Source of the DNA: Flavobacterium sp. DG2-3
GTDB lineage: Bacteria; Bacteroidota; Bacteroidia; Flavobacteriales; Flavobacteriaceae
DNA: 64,000 nucleotides
Direction: 5' to 3'
Assembly (NCBI RefSeq): GCF_030730925.1
Contig: NZ_JAVAMB010000002.1
Location: 124,001-188,000 of the forward strand
Shown here: piece after piece, positions 1 to 8,798 of the stretch
Position numbering within the stretch: the stretch's first letter is position 1
Layout of the letters: each line of letters starts with the position of its first letter
Translations under genes and position numbers: made by a program
The notes under the pieces: generated by a model
What the model was told of the DNA's origin: nothing
The model's input: the letters and a program-made list of their open reading frames with translations, nothing else
Database searches by the model: none

Positions 1-8
1 ATTTCCAT
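1..8 (-). CDS. 5' end of a gene cut by the left window edge
   Basis: Reading the minus strand, an ATG at 8-6 is followed by GAA and the window edge, so only two codons are visible. I call it a gene because a good flavobacterial promoter (-7 element at 27-34, -33 TTG at 54-56) points at it and ends 18 bases before the ATG. The product cannot be known from this window. The paired operator-like repeats around the promoter suggest a tightly repressed or self-regulated gene. Confidence 0.4.
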
Positions 9-10
9 TA

Positions 11-56
11 TGCAGTTATTTGACTGCAAATATAATGCAATCATTTGACTGCGCAA
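11..56 (-). promoter_or_regulatory. promoter with two operator-like repeats
   Basis: On the minus strand there is TTG (56-54), a 19-base spacer and TATATTTG (34-27), matching the flavobacterial TTG/TAnnTTTG promoter. Two copies of a 17-base word with partly palindromic ends (TGCAGTTATTTGACTGC at 11-27, TGCAATCATTTGACTGC at 36-52) lie 25 bases apart. One sits in the promoter spacer; the other overlaps the end of the -7 element and the start region. This placement is typical of repressor binding; the regulator is unknown. Confidence 0.6.
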
Positions 57-82
57 AATAAAAATGGAGAAACTTCAAAAAA

Positions 83-127
83 GAAATTCCAAATTCCAAC
101 ACTAAAAGAATTGGAATTTGGAATTTC
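83..127 (-). terminator. intrinsic terminator built from a TTGGAATTTGG repeat
   Basis: Perfect 17-base inverted arms (83-99 and 111-127) flank an 11-base loop, followed on the minus strand by six Ts (82-77). It lies just downstream of the lipoprotein gene ending at 152. The arm is the TTGGAATTTGGAATTT word that recurs through the window. Confidence 0.75.
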
Positions 128-151
128 AAAAATTGGAATTTTCCTTATTTT

Positions 152-1528
152 TTAAAGCTTAATTTGATAAGATTCAGTTAAATATTCATTTTCAGAATAT
201 CCATTTGTTTTCCACAACAACAAATCATTTAATAGATCTAAAGTTGGGTTTTCTGAAGGTCTATTATCGTAAACTTGCGCATAATCTCCAATAGTCCATT
301 CTGCTTTATCTACTTCTTTGTACTTAGAATGTTTTTCTAGTAGCGCAGTTGGGATTTTGAAAGGTTTTATTGTTGAACTTCCTGCACTTTCTTTACCATT
401 AAAATTGAGAATGTAAGTAAAGCTATTAGCAGCATATTTGTTTTTATAAAATGAAACACAAGTTCTCGAAAGTGTTTTGTCTGGAAAAACTGAAGCATGT
501 TTAAATGTATATTGATCTCCAGTTTTGCTTACACTTTGCCCTTGAAGTTCTTTTATTACAACAGAAGAAGGAATCTCTTTTTTATTACTTTCAGCGACGT
601 AAGAAGTACTTCCAGCTTTTGCCGAATAAGCCAATCTCCAAAAACTCATAGGCTCTTCTTGATTATTGCTCAAGTACCAAATGTTTTTACCTTCACTAAT
701 ATGATTAAAAGATCTAACAATATCCCTTCTATCAGCTTGCTTGTTATAGGTATACAAAAACATGTTTTCATACGGAAGATTATTTGCATTTACTTCCACA
801 GCTTTAATCTCTGTAGGTACAAAATCACTTTTATTTAAGGTAATAACATCATTGTCTCCAGGATAATTCTGAATAAGTGTATCCAAATCTAAATACTTCA
901 CGTACGGTTTGTTGGTGCTCTTGTCGAAGATTAATAACTGATATCCATATTTCTTTTCTTGAGCATCATTTCCTTTCGTGAGAGTAAGATCAGCATAAGT
1001 GTATCCATTTTCGACTTTATTCCATTTTAGGCTGGTAAAAGTTATGTTACCGCTATAGCCAAAATAAGCCGTACTCATGAATCCATTTTCCATTGGCGCA
1101 TTATCATCTCTTTTTCCAAAGTCTTCTACTTTGATCTTAAAAGTTTTACGGTATGTTTCTTTATATAGCTCAAAATTCTGTTTATTAGAAAAAGTTTTGC
1201 CTACAGGAACACTTTTTATATGCTGAATCGTAATACCATTAACTACCTGAAAATACAATATATCAATCTTATCTCCATTATATTTTCCTTTTAAATTCCA
1301 TTTTAAAGAATCACCTAAACTGCCGTAATTCAACAATTCACCTTCAGGAGTATAGGCTGCAAGATAACCTTTGATATCGCCAGTGTAGGCATTACCAAAA
1401 TCTACAGAGAATAACACCTTAGATTGCTGGTCAGGAGTTGGTGTTTCTGTCGCTTCATCATTTTGACAGCTATAAAGAAATAATGCAAAAAACGCACTTA
1501 ATGCGATCTTACAGTAAAAATGTTTCAT
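152..1528 (-). CDS. putative secreted lipoprotein of unknown function
   Basis: About 458 residues. I start at the ATG at 1528; an upstream extension to 1558 would need a TTG. The N-terminus is a lipoprotein signal: MKHFYCK, a hydrophobic stretch, then LYSC with the lipobox Cys about 20 residues in, followed by a polar linker rich in Glu, Thr and Pro. The remainder reads as beta-rich with many Lys, Tyr and Asn and no motif I recognise. It probably sits in the outer membrane or periplasm, as is common for Bacteroidota proteins of this shape. It stands alone, with a repeat-derived terminator after it. No function is assigned. Confidence 0.75.
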   Translation of the reverse strand: MKHFYCKIALSAFFALFLYSCQNDEATETPTPDQQSKVLFSVDFGNAYTGDIKGYLAAYTPEGELLNYGSLGDSLKWNLKGKYNGDKIDILYFQVVNGITIQHIKSVPVGKTFSNKQNFELYKETYRKTFKIKVEDFGKRDDNAPMENGFMSTAYFGYSGNITFTSLKWNKVENGYTYADLTLTKGNDAQEKKYGYQLLIFDKSTNKPYVKYLDLDTLIQNYPGDNDVITLNKSDFVPTEIKAVEVNANNLPYENMFLYTYNKQADRRDIVRSFNHISEGKNIWYLSNNQEEPMSFWRLAYSAKAGSTSYVAESNKKEIPSSVVIKELQGQSVSKTGDQYTFKHASVFPDKTLSRTCVSFYKNKYAANSFTYILNFNGKESAGSSTIKPFKIPTALLEKHSKYKEVDKAEWTIGDYAQVYDNRPSENPTLDLLNDLLLWKTNGYSENEYLTESYQIKL

Positions 1529-1615
1529 AATTAGGAAAGATTTAGGATTATTTTTCAAATATATAAATTTATCTGAATTTAATTACAAGGTAGAATAAAT
1601 TGCTCTTTTTCAAGA

Positions 1616-2680
1616 TTAATCTAATCCTGCAAACGTAAAGGGCTTGGTTTCTTTAAAGTTTATAAGAGAATCACCAGAATAGTTTTCATTATTGGCTAAG
1701 CTCAATTTTTTGATTTTTGCTTTTTCGCTAAAATCAATTTTGCTGAATTCAACCCAAATCACATTTGGATTCAAAACATTGTCGAAATAATACACTAGAT
1801 TTTTTTGGTCTGCAACCGTTCTCCAGCGGGTAGAGGAGATGTTCGGTTCTGTTTCTGATGAAATTCCCAAAGGAACAGAGCAATTTCTAATTACACCGAA
1901 AACACTTGCCAGAGCCGTTCTAGTGTTATCTGTTTTCGGAATCGCATCTATATAATAAGAAGCTCTTACAAAACGATCTGCAGCGCGGTTGGTTCCCGGA
2001 AGCATAATCGTGCCGGGAATTCCTTTCCAATACGCATTAATAGCCAATTGCTGATCGAAAATTGGAGAATTGGTCATTGCGACATATTTTCTATCGTGAT
2101 GAATCACGAGTTTTCCATTTATATATTCAAAAATAGCATTGTCACCGCTAGAATCAGAAATGGAAAGATGTACAGTAGCAAAAATATTGGTTCCAGGAAT
2201 ATGCGAAGAAGTAATTACAAAATCGTTCTTTTCTAATGCCGCTACAGTTTCAGCTACTGTCGAAAAATTATCTAAAACATATTGTAGCCATAATGAAACG
2301 GCCAAACCTTTTACTTTACCATTCTTTTCAAATGCAGGATATTGCGATTCTACAAGCCACAAAAGATTTCCCACAAGTCCCTTTTCGTTCATTCCGTCTG
2401 AAGAAGCAATGTCCCAAGAACTCGTAATTACGCTTCCATATTTAGATTTCCATTTAATAGAACTAGCTCCAACTTCTCCAGATCGTTCAATTCCTCTGGG
2501 GAAAATCCACAAATTGGCAGGAATTTCTCCGCGCCAGTCCATTGATCGTGCGGTAATAATAGTACCGTTCAATCCTTCGTAAACAATTCTTGTACAAGGC
2601 AGTACAGTTTCGGTTATTAATAATATTAGAGCTAATAGGGCAGGAAAAAATCTGTTTTTTGTTTTCATAGTTTTAGACAT
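1616..2680 (-). CDS. linear amide C-N hydrolase (choloylglycine hydrolase / penicillin V acylase family)
   Basis: 354 residues, with an N-terminal signal segment (about residues 8-27) ending TVLPC. The Cys at about 29 followed by TRIVYEG matches the N-terminal nucleophile Cys of this Ntn-hydrolase family, exposed after processing. The family motif ARSMDW (Arg and Asp of the active site), TNSP (Asn) and the later Arg in ADRFVRASYY are all present. The family cleaves linear amide bonds in bile salts, penicillin V or N-acyl homoserine lactones; the substrate here cannot be told. The export signal points to a periplasmic or external enzyme. Translation could start at 2680 or at the in-frame ATG at 2668. 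Monocistronic. Confidence 0.88.
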   Translation of the reverse strand: MSKTMKTKNRFFPALLALILLITETVLPCTRIVYEGLNGTIITARSMDWRGEIPANLWIFPRGIERSGEVGASSIKWKSKYGSVITSSWDIASSDGMNEKGLVGNLLWLVESQYPAFEKNGKVKGLAVSLWLQYVLDNFSTVAETVAALEKNDFVITSSHIPGTNIFATVHLSISDSSGDNAIFEYINGKLVIHHDRKYVAMTNSPIFDQQLAINAYWKGIPGTIMLPGTNRAADRFVRASYYIDAIPKTDNTRTALASVFGVIRNCSVPLGISSETEPNISSTRWRTVADQKNLVYYFDNVLNPNVIWVEFSKIDFSEKAKIKKLSLANNENYSGDSLINFKETKPFTFAGLD

Positions 2681-2837
2681 TTAATTAAACGTTAAGTTCT
2701 GATTTTCAACAGTTTGTTTTGGAGGAGAAATAGCTTTCAAAAAGCGTCTCTGCAATTTACAGCTTTTATGTAAAAAATTGGCTATAGATTAAAAGTTATA
2801 AAAGTAAAAATATTATTTAGAATAATTATAAATAGTT

Positions 2838-2867
2838 TTGAATTAGGATAAAATAAAACTACTTTTG
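2838..2867 (+). promoter_or_regulatory. promoter of the alpha/beta hydrolase gene
   Basis: TTG at 2838-2840, a 19-base spacer, then TACTTTTG at 2860-2867, matching the flavobacterial consensus and lying about 30 bases before the ATG at 2900. Confidence 0.7.
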
Positions 2868-2899
2868 ATGCCATCAGAATATATTTTAAACCCAATATA

Positions 2900-3874
2900 A
2901 TGGCAAAAAAGCTACTCAAAATATTAAAATCATTATTGATAACACTTCTAGTTTTACTTCTTATCGGATTTATATTTGAACAAATTGCCCGTTTTTATTT
3001 TGATAATAAACGTCCCGATGAAAAAGAATTTGTAGCAATTAATGGAAGAAAAATTCATTATAAAAAGCTAGGAAACGGTCCTTGCACTATAATCTTTGAA
3101 TCTGGATTAGGTGGAGATCACTTGCATTGGCAAGATATTCAGAAAAAACTTTTAAAAAAATACACCACGATAGCTTATGATAAAGCTGGAATTTTGTGGA
3201 GCGATCCGTCTCAAGATATTTCACTAAAAAGATATTCGGATGATTTAGAAACGCTTTTAAAACAAACCAATTGTCCCAAGCCGTACATTTTAGTCGGACA
3301 TTCTTTTGGCGGAATCACGCAAAGATTGTTTATTCAAAAAAATAATAAAGATTTGGCAGGAATTGTTTTTGTTGATGTTTCGCATCCTAAACAGCTCGAA
3401 AAATCATCAGAAGCCTTAAGAAATTCTGTTCAGCCACCGCCAAGAAAGTTTTTAAGTTTTTTAAATGAAATTGGGCTTATTAGAATCTTATACAGTTCAA
3501 CCGCTTTTACAGCTGCCGTTCCAAAAGAACACTGGTTCAATCAAAATGTGAAAAACTATTTTTACCGCATTTTTGATGGAATGATGACAGAGCTTGAAAA
3601 TGACGATAAATTGATGAAAGAAGCTTCTGAAATCAATAACTTTGCTTCAATTCCGCTAACTATAATTACTGCGAAATACCCAGTTGGGGTAGAAGGTGCT
3701 AGAGACAAAAAACTGGAAAAAGAATATTTAGGTATTCATAATGCATTACAAACCGATTTATTAAAGCTATCCACAAACAGCAATCAAGTTTTTGCTTCAA
3801 AAAGTGGACACTATATCACGCTTCAAGAGCCCGATTTGATTTGCAATGAAATTGAAAAACTAGCGCCAAGATAG
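2900..3874 (+). CDS. membrane-anchored alpha/beta hydrolase
   Basis: 324 residues. A single hydrophobic segment (about 10-27) anchors or exports the protein; an alpha/beta-hydrolase fold follows. The nucleophile elbow GHSFGG (about 133-138, Ser135) and an oxyanion-region motif ESGLGGDHLHW (about 67-77) are clear, and a late His in SGHYITLQEP completes a likely triad. The Asp may lie in the VDVSHP region or in a later loop. Substrate unknown; esterase or lipase-like activity is the usual guess. It is preceded by a good promoter and shares a terminator hairpin with the convergent ABC-F gene. Confidence 0.88.
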   Translation: MAKKLLKILKSLLITLLVLLLIGFIFEQIARFYFDNKRPDEKEFVAINGRKIHYKKLGNGPCTIIFESGLGGDHLHWQDIQKKLLKKYTTIAYDKAGILWSDPSQDISLKRYSDDLETLLKQTNCPKPYILVGHSFGGITQRLFIQKNNKDLAGIVFVDVSHPKQLEKSSEALRNSVQPPPRKFLSFLNEIGLIRILYSSTAFTAAVPKEHWFNQNVKNYFYRIFDGMMTELENDDKLMKEASEINNFASIPLTIITAKYPVGVEGARDKKLEKEYLGIHNALQTDLLKLSTNSNQVFASKSGHYITLQEPDLICNEIEKLAPR

Positions 3875-3890
3875 GTCTGACGCTAGTTTT
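3856..3890. terminator. terminator between convergent genes
   Basis: AAAACTAGCG (3856-3865) pairs with CGCTAGTTTT (3881-3890), followed by further Ts. The left arm lies inside the last codons of the hydrolase gene. It would end transcription of the hydrolase; it lies within or just past the 3' end of the convergent gene. Confidence 0.7.
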
Positions 3891-3897
3891 TTCTATT

Positions 3898-5484
3898 TTA
3901 AAGTAAAATACTTTTTTCGATATTAATTTGTTCTAAGAACAATTGATCATGTGAAATCACGATTAAAGTTCCCTGATATTCATTGACAGCGGCAGTCAGG
4001 ATTTCGATATTTTGAATATCTAAATTGTTTGTCGGTTCATCTAGAATTATAATCTCCGGGGAATCGCTGCTAATGGTCAGACAGCAAAGCATTAAACGCA
4101 TTCTTTCGCCTCCGCTTAACGCATTACACGGCTTATCCCAATCATTTTTAGAAAATAAAAATCGATTTAATCTCATTCTTATTTCATGTTCTTCCAAACC
4201 GCAATCGTTAAAAACCTGAGCTTGCTCGTAAATTTTAAGATTCTGGTTCAATAAAGAATAATCCTGATCGATATAAACTGCTTTTTTAACCAATGAAGTC
4301 ATTTGCCCTTTCGTCGGACTCAATTCTCCGAGAATAATTTTGATCAAAGTTGTTTTTCCCGAACCGTTCAATCCTTTTATCACTATGCGATCGCCAGATA
4401 GAATTTCAAAATTGAGATTTTCATTCCACAGCTCTTTTTCGCCGTAAGTATAATTAAGATCCGAAGCTTTAAACAGAGTTTTCCCTTTAATAAAAGAAGC
4501 ATTATTAAACCCAAATTTCATCTGATCGATTGCAGGTAGAGAAGAACGCAACTGTCTCAAATCTTCAGAAATACCGCTAATTTTTTCAGCATGAACATTT
4601 TTAAGTTTCGAACTGCTATTTTCGGCTTTATTTCGAAGTGTATTCATCATAATTCTGGCGACACCCGATTTTTCCTGTTTCTTTTTGCCTCGAGCATCTA
4701 ATTTGTTCTGACGCTCAATAGATTCTCTTTCTTTTTCCTTGGCTTTTCGCAATGCCTTTTCTTTGCTTTGAACATCTTGTTCTAAAGCATTGTTTTCAAT
4801 CTTTTTTTGTTCGCTGTAAAAATCATAACCGCCGCCATAAACCGAAATTTCATTTTTGGTCATTTCTAATGTCTTATTTAAAAGATTGAGCAAGGTTCTG
4901 TCATGGCTAACAATTAAAAGCGTACTTGTTGTCGATTTTATAAAATCATATAACAAGGTTCTGGCAGCAAAATCTAAATGATTACTGGGTTCATCCAACA
5001 AAATTAAGTCTGGTTCATGGATCATAATTCCCGCCAGAAAGGCTTTTGCTTTTTGTCCGCCGCTTAAGGTTTCCATTTTCTGGTTCAAATCCAAATCATG
5101 CAGCTGCCAATACAACAAAGCTTCAGTACAACGATCTTCTATAGTCCAGTCATCATCTAGCAATTGAAGGTTTTCTTCGGTTACAACACCTTCAAGTATT
5201 TCTTTAAGTGAAGTTATTTTTTCCTTTATACGTAAAGCTTCAGCAACGGTAAGATCATTAAACTGACCAAACAATTGCGGAACAAAATAAGGTTTTGAAT
5301 TCTGAATGATTTGCCCTGAAAAAGGAGCAAATTCACCTGCAATAATTTTTAATAAAGTAGATTTTCCAACACCATTATTGCCGACTAAAGCGGTTTTGTC
5401 TTGATTGTTGAGTGTAAAACTAATGTTTTGAAACAGCATGTCTTTATTCTCATGCTGATAGGAGATATTTTGAAGAATAAGCAT
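3898..5484 (-). CDS. ABC-F family ATPase
   Basis: 528 residues with two ABC ATPase domains in one chain and no membrane segment, which defines ABC-F. The first domain has Walker A GNNGVGKST (about 35-43), signature LSGGQKAK and Walker B LILLDEPSNHLD. The charged interdomain linker (about 225-310, rich in Lys and Glu, likely a coiled coil) is the part that enters the ribosome in this family. The second domain has GLNGSGKTT, LSGGERMR and IIILDEPTNNLD. ABC-F proteins act on ribosomes as translation factors or give target protection against antibiotics; the sequence by eye does not decide which. Both catalytic Glu residues are present. Monocistronic. Confidence 0.9.
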   Translation of the reverse strand: MLILQNISYQHENKDMLFQNISFTLNNQDKTALVGNNGVGKSTLLKIIAGEFAPFSGQIIQNSKPYFVPQLFGQFNDLTVAEALRIKEKITSLKEILEGVVTEENLQLLDDDWTIEDRCTEALLYWQLHDLDLNQKMETLSGGQKAKAFLAGIMIHEPDLILLDEPSNHLDFAARTLLYDFIKSTTSTLLIVSHDRTLLNLLNKTLEMTKNEISVYGGGYDFYSEQKKIENNALEQDVQSKEKALRKAKEKERESIERQNKLDARGKKKQEKSGVARIMMNTLRNKAENSSSKLKNVHAEKISGISEDLRQLRSSLPAIDQMKFGFNNASFIKGKTLFKASDLNYTYGEKELWNENLNFEILSGDRIVIKGLNGSGKTTLIKIILGELSPTKGQMTSLVKKAVYIDQDYSLLNQNLKIYEQAQVFNDCGLEEHEIRMRLNRFLFSKNDWDKPCNALSGGERMRLMLCCLTISSDSPEIIILDEPTNNLDIQNIEILTAAVNEYQGTLIVISHDQLFLEQINIEKSILL

Positions 5485-5625
5485 AATTCCTTTCTTTTAT
5501 AGATAATAGTATAGCATCCACAAACTTGTGGCTGCTTATTAAATTTTCCTGAAAGAAATTATTTTTCACATAAAGCGTTACTTGTTTTAAGAGTTGCAAA
5601 GGTATTTATTTTCGCTTTAAAAATC

Positions 5626-5663
5626 AAAAAACCATTCGGTACAATCGTCTCGAATGGTTTTTT
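5626..5663 (-). terminator. intrinsic terminator after the small lipoprotein gene
   Basis: AAAAAACCATTCG (5626-5638) and CGAATGGTTTTTT (5651-5663) form a 13-base stem with a 12-base loop. It is T-rich on both sides, so it can act in either direction. It lies 28 bases past the stop at 5691. Confidence 0.8.
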
Positions 5664-5690
5664 GTATCGAATTATAATATAATTCTTCGT

Positions 5691-6059
5691 TTAAATTTTA
5701 TCAAATGTTAGTTTGGCTTCTTTGGTGTCTAAAATTAATTTATCCTCTGTTATAGTACTTTCGCAAGGATAAGGAGTACCAACTTCATCTTTAATAACAA
5801 GGCTTTTTCCTTTTTTTGTTAAAGCGTAAGTTCCGTCGGTAATTTCACGAAGCAAGAATCCTGTAACATGCCCATCTTCTGTAAAAGTAAGCATTCCATT
5901 GGTTAGAATTGCGTTTTTAGCAGAATCCGAAAGAGGCATTTTAGCTTCGACAGCGCTAACTTTCCATGAATTTACTAGTTTGTTTCTTTTATTATGACAT
6001 GAAACCAATAGTACGACAGCAATGGCAATTACGAGAGTAAATAATTTTGAGTTTTTCAT
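5691..6059 (-). CDS. small lipoprotein of unknown function
   Basis: About 122 residues from the ATG at 6059; a longer reading to 6128 adds a second hydrophobic stretch that is probably not translated. The N-terminus MKNSKLFTLVIAIAVVLLVSC is a lipoprotein signal with the lipidated Cys at 21. The mature part has LVNSWKVSAVEAKMP, LTFTEDGHVTGF and GTYALTKKGKSLVIKD. This looks like the lipocalin-like beta-barrel fold common in small Bacteroidota lipoproteins that begin with a G/S-x-W motif, but I give no function. It stands alone with a strong terminator. Confidence 0.8.
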   Translation of the reverse strand: MKNSKLFTLVIAIAVVLLVSCHNKRNKLVNSWKVSAVEAKMPLSDSAKNAILTNGMLTFTEDGHVTGFLLREITDGTYALTKKGKSLVIKDEVGTPYPCESTITEDKLILDTKEAKLTFDKI

Positions 6060-6275
6060 GATTTTGAGATTAAAAGTTAAACAGGAAAAAGTTACAAAAA
6101 AAAATGATATTAAAATATTAGGTATCAAATATTTATAAAGATTTTTTTTACTTCTTAATTTGAATTGCTTTTAATTCGGAAAGTCTCTGTTTTCGGCACT
6201 TTAACTGATAACCAGCACTTTATAAACAAACCTAAAATGGAGCTAAAATTTGTCTAATATACTTTTTAAGATGGA

Positions 6276-7208
6276 TTAATTAAGAGTCAAAGCTCCTAAA
6301 ATTTCCTCATACATGAAAGGGCCTCCAGGATAAGTTGCGGTATAATCTAAATTCATCCAGACTTGCCCGCGCTCGTCTATGTGATAATGCAGTTTTTTAC
6401 CGTAGCTTTCTTTTGTAAAAAGAACATTTTTGATTAGATAATTGACTTTTTCCAAATCAATCATCGAACCAATTAAAATTTCTGGATAAATATGCCCTTT
6501 GGTATGAATAAGGCGCGGAGTTCCGCCGATAGAGCGTATGGCGGCGGCCATTAAGATAGAGTGATCGTCGCAATCGCCAGAGAAATACTCTAAAGATTCG
6601 CTGGCGGTTGCGATGTAATCACCTTCTTTTGGATCGTTGACATAATTCCATCTGCCGTTTATTTCTTTAAAAACAGCAAAACACTGAATAATGGTTCGAT
6701 AATCTGAATAGCCTCTAATGCCTTTAAAATGTTTGGTTGTTGCCATAATAGCAAAATTTCGCACTTTAGGATTTTGGTATTCTATAGCATTAATAATCTT
6801 TGTTTTATTGGGAAACGGAAGCAGTTTTGCGACAATAATATCTTGCGGATACGGATTGTCTGACATTGTATAAATCATCGAATTGTAATCTTCTGAGATT
6901 TCGCTGAAACCATAATTTCCAATCACAGATCCGTAAAAGAGAATTAAGAGATAAACGGCAACGCACAAAATAATTATCGTTCTGAGATACATCAGAAGAA
7001 AAAACACTGCGGTAAAAACAAAAATAAAGATGAATACGCGATCTAGATTGAATGCCCATTCTAAATCGATTAAATTTTGATGCAGTATGATGAAAATCGG
7101 TATGGTAATTAAAAGGCTCAACAGCATTATAATAATCCTGTCCCACGGTGATTTCACCTGTAGCTTGGATTTTAAATACGGTAAGTCAATTTTAGGGAAT
7201 TTCATCAT
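6276..7208 (-). CDS. transglutaminase-like domain membrane protein
   Basis: About 310 residues. ATGs at 7208 and 7205 are both possible; the longer reading to 7217 uses TTG. Three or four hydrophobic segments lie in the first 105 residues. The soluble part holds a transglutaminase-like cysteine centre: SGDCDDHSILMAAAIRSIG (Cys at about 213), His in KGHIYPE (about 239) and Asp in WMNLDYTA near the end. That Cys-His-Asp order is the hallmark of the family, whose bacterial members are mostly peptidase-like enzymes of unknown substrate. It ends close to the start of nothing recognisable downstream and follows the substrate-binding-fold gene by about 20 bases, so the two may be co-transcribed. Confidence 0.85.
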   Translation of the reverse strand: MMKFPKIDLPYLKSKLQVKSPWDRIIIMLLSLLITIPIFIILHQNLIDLEWAFNLDRVFIFIFVFTAVFFLLMYLRTIIILCVAVYLLILFYGSVIGNYGFSEISEDYNSMIYTMSDNPYPQDIIVAKLLPFPNKTKIINAIEYQNPKVRNFAIMATTKHFKGIRGYSDYRTIIQCFAVFKEINGRWNYVNDPKEGDYIATASESLEYFSGDCDDHSILMAAAIRSIGGTPRLIHTKGHIYPEILIGSMIDLEKVNYLIKNVLFTKESYGKKLHYHIDERGQVWMNLDYTATYPGGPFMYEEILGALTLN

Positions 7209-7227
7209 ACGAATCAAAAAGCAGTAT

Positions 7228-8079
7228 TTACAATGCTTTTACTGTTTCTACAAAAATACTTTTTTTATCAATAATTCCCAGATCAAATAATTGATTTTGA
7301 ATTTTATTAAATGATTTTTCTGTCAAATTTTTCTGTGACCACTGCGTCAGTTTCAGCCATTCTTTAATATCTTCCGCTTTCTGGTTAAACAGCTTCGATA
7401 ATTTCTTGTCAATCTCTGGAATCTCTTTAAAATCAACCGTTGTTTTGTTGATTATTTTAAGAATGGTTTCTACCGTTTTAGCATTCTTTTTTAAGAACTC
7501 ATCGCGCCCGACAATAATAAAAGAAGGCCAAGGAGTAGGGCAGTCGTCAATTCTTCTAAAAATGCCTTTGTCTACAAGCGGTTTCGTCATAAAACGTTCC
7601 CACATAAAATAATCGGCTTTTTTATTGGTCAAAGCATCAACAGCGCCATCGATCGTGTTTACGATTTCAAATTCAAGATCGTCCATTTGCCAGCCTTGCT
7701 CATTGGCATTTACATAAGCCATTAATTGCGATCCTGAGCCAAGTCTAGAAATAGCCGCTTTTTTGTTTTTAAGATCTTTCAGTGTCTGAAAATCAGATTT
7801 TGCATCAACGTGAATTCCCCAGATTAAAGGAGATTGCACATAAATCTGAACAATTTTACTCGGATTGCCGGCCGAGATATCTTTTAGAATTCCTTCGGTC
7901 AGAATAACAGCTAGATCTGTTTCTCCGTCGCGAAGCATTTGACACATTTTTCCTGTGCCTTCAGGAACATTTGTCCATTGTAAGTCGATGTTCTCTTCTT
8001 CAAATTCGCCGTTTTCAATACAGAGATGCCACGGCAAATTGAAGTGTTCCGGAACACCCGCAATTTTGACAGTTTTCAT
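7228..8079 (-). CDS. substrate-binding-protein fold (SsuA/THI5-like), without signal peptide
   Basis: 283 residues resembling periplasmic binding proteins of the NMT1/THI5/SsuA type: the first strand KTVKIAGVPEHFNLPWHLCIENGEFEEENI, then the two-lobe pattern with DLAVILTEG, LKDLKNKKAAISRLGSGSQLMAYVNA and a WPSFIIVGRDEF strand. The chain starts at the first beta strand with no signal peptide or lipobox. No ABC permease or ATPase gene is nearby. It may therefore be a cytoplasmic ligand-binding or enzyme-like protein rather than a transporter component. It precedes the transglutaminase-like gene by about 20 bases. Ligand unknown. Confidence 0.82.
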   Translation of the reverse strand: MKTVKIAGVPEHFNLPWHLCIENGEFEEENIDLQWTNVPEGTGKMCQMLRDGETDLAVILTEGILKDISAGNPSKIVQIYVQSPLIWGIHVDAKSDFQTLKDLKNKKAAISRLGSGSQLMAYVNANEQGWQMDDLEFEIVNTIDGAVDALTNKKADYFMWERFMTKPLVDKGIFRRIDDCPTPWPSFIIVGRDEFLKKNAKTVETILKIINKTTVDFKEIPEIDKKLSKLFNQKAEDIKEWLKLTQWSQKNLTEKSFNKIQNQLFDLGIIDKKSIFVETVKAL

Positions 8080-8169
8080 TTATTTTAAGTTTAAGTTAAG
8101 TTGCTTGGTATGCGTATGCGTAATCTAAATATATAATGTATGGTTAGTCTTGTTTTGTTACTCAATTTT

Positions 8170-8312
8170 TTTAACACATAGAAACATAGTTTTAGCAAAC
8201 TGAAAAAAGGCGTTTCACTCATTTGAATGCACATAGCAAACTATGTGAAAGAAATATTTTTCTCTTTGTCCCTTTTTTTATTAAATAGATCCTATGTTTC
8301 TATATGTAAAAT
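8170..8312. repeat. inverted repeat around an ACATAGAAACATAG word
   Basis: The gap between 8080 and 8318 contains ACATAGAAACATAG near its left end, ACATAGCAAACTATGT in the middle and CTATGTTTCTATATGT near its right end. The outer words are inverted relative to each other and the middle one is itself palindromic. No gene is seen here. It looks like a dispersed intergenic repeat; function unknown. Confidence 0.5.
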
Positions 8313-8318
8313 AAACTT

Positions 8319-8795
8319 TTAATTTTTTAATAAATCTGCCCTATGTTTTTCTGAAAGGCAAGGTTCTGCAAATTCGATAATTTCTTGAGATTCATATTCA
8401 TTCAAAAGGCTTCTTACCAAAGAATAATCTACATCTTTGGCTATTTCTGCAGCAAAAAAAGTTTCATTCAAACCTTCCGACAAACAATTAATTGCCTTTA
8501 ATTTGTCTCGGATAATTTCTTTGTCAAACCCTTTTTCCAGAATAGCAATCTGAACAATTGAGTTTCCAGAATTCTGAATTGTTTTTCGATGCATAAAACG
8601 CTCTTCTTTTTCATCGTATTCTGCATAAAAAATGTCGTCTGTAGCAATCAAAGGTCCGAAAAATGGAATATTATCCAGTTTAAAAAGACCTTTCTCCAAA
8701 TCTATAATTTCTGCCCACATGGTTTCAGATACTACTTCGTCTAGATAATCACTATAGTATTTAAATAGTATTTTTTTATGAGTTTCCTGTTCCAT
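8319..8795 (-). CDS. DUF4265 domain protein
   Basis: 158 residues, no signal peptide. The N-terminal half has the DUF4265 pattern: ETMWAEIIDLEKGLFKLDNIPFFG, then TDDIFYAEYDEKEERF. The C-terminal half has a second small alpha/beta unit (KAINCLSEG...LVRSLLNEYE). The molecular role of DUF4265 is not known. It starts 3 bases after the stop of the VOC-family gene, so the two almost certainly form one transcript. Confidence 0.82.
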   Translation of the reverse strand: MEQETHKKILFKYYSDYLDEVVSETMWAEIIDLEKGLFKLDNIPFFGPLIATDDIFYAEYDEKEERFMHRKTIQNSGNSIVQIAILEKGFDKEIIRDKLKAINCLSEGLNETFFAAEIAKDVDYSLVRSLLNEYESQEIIEFAEPCLSEKHRADLLKN

Positions 8796-8798
8796 TCT

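Noticed and set aside
2139..2582. 147-codon open frame on the plus strand
   Set aside because: It lies wholly inside the clear choloylglycine-hydrolase family gene on the other strand and has no motif; it is a shadow frame.
3898..5484. Antibiotic resistance gene (Vga/Lsa-type ABC-F)
   Set aside because: The ABC-F family is certain, but the linker cannot be classified by eye, so a resistance role is not claimed.
8080..8318. Riboswitch in front of the binding-protein-fold gene
   Set aside because: The inverted ACATAG words do not match any riboswitch core I know (no TPP, cobalamin or SAM motifs).
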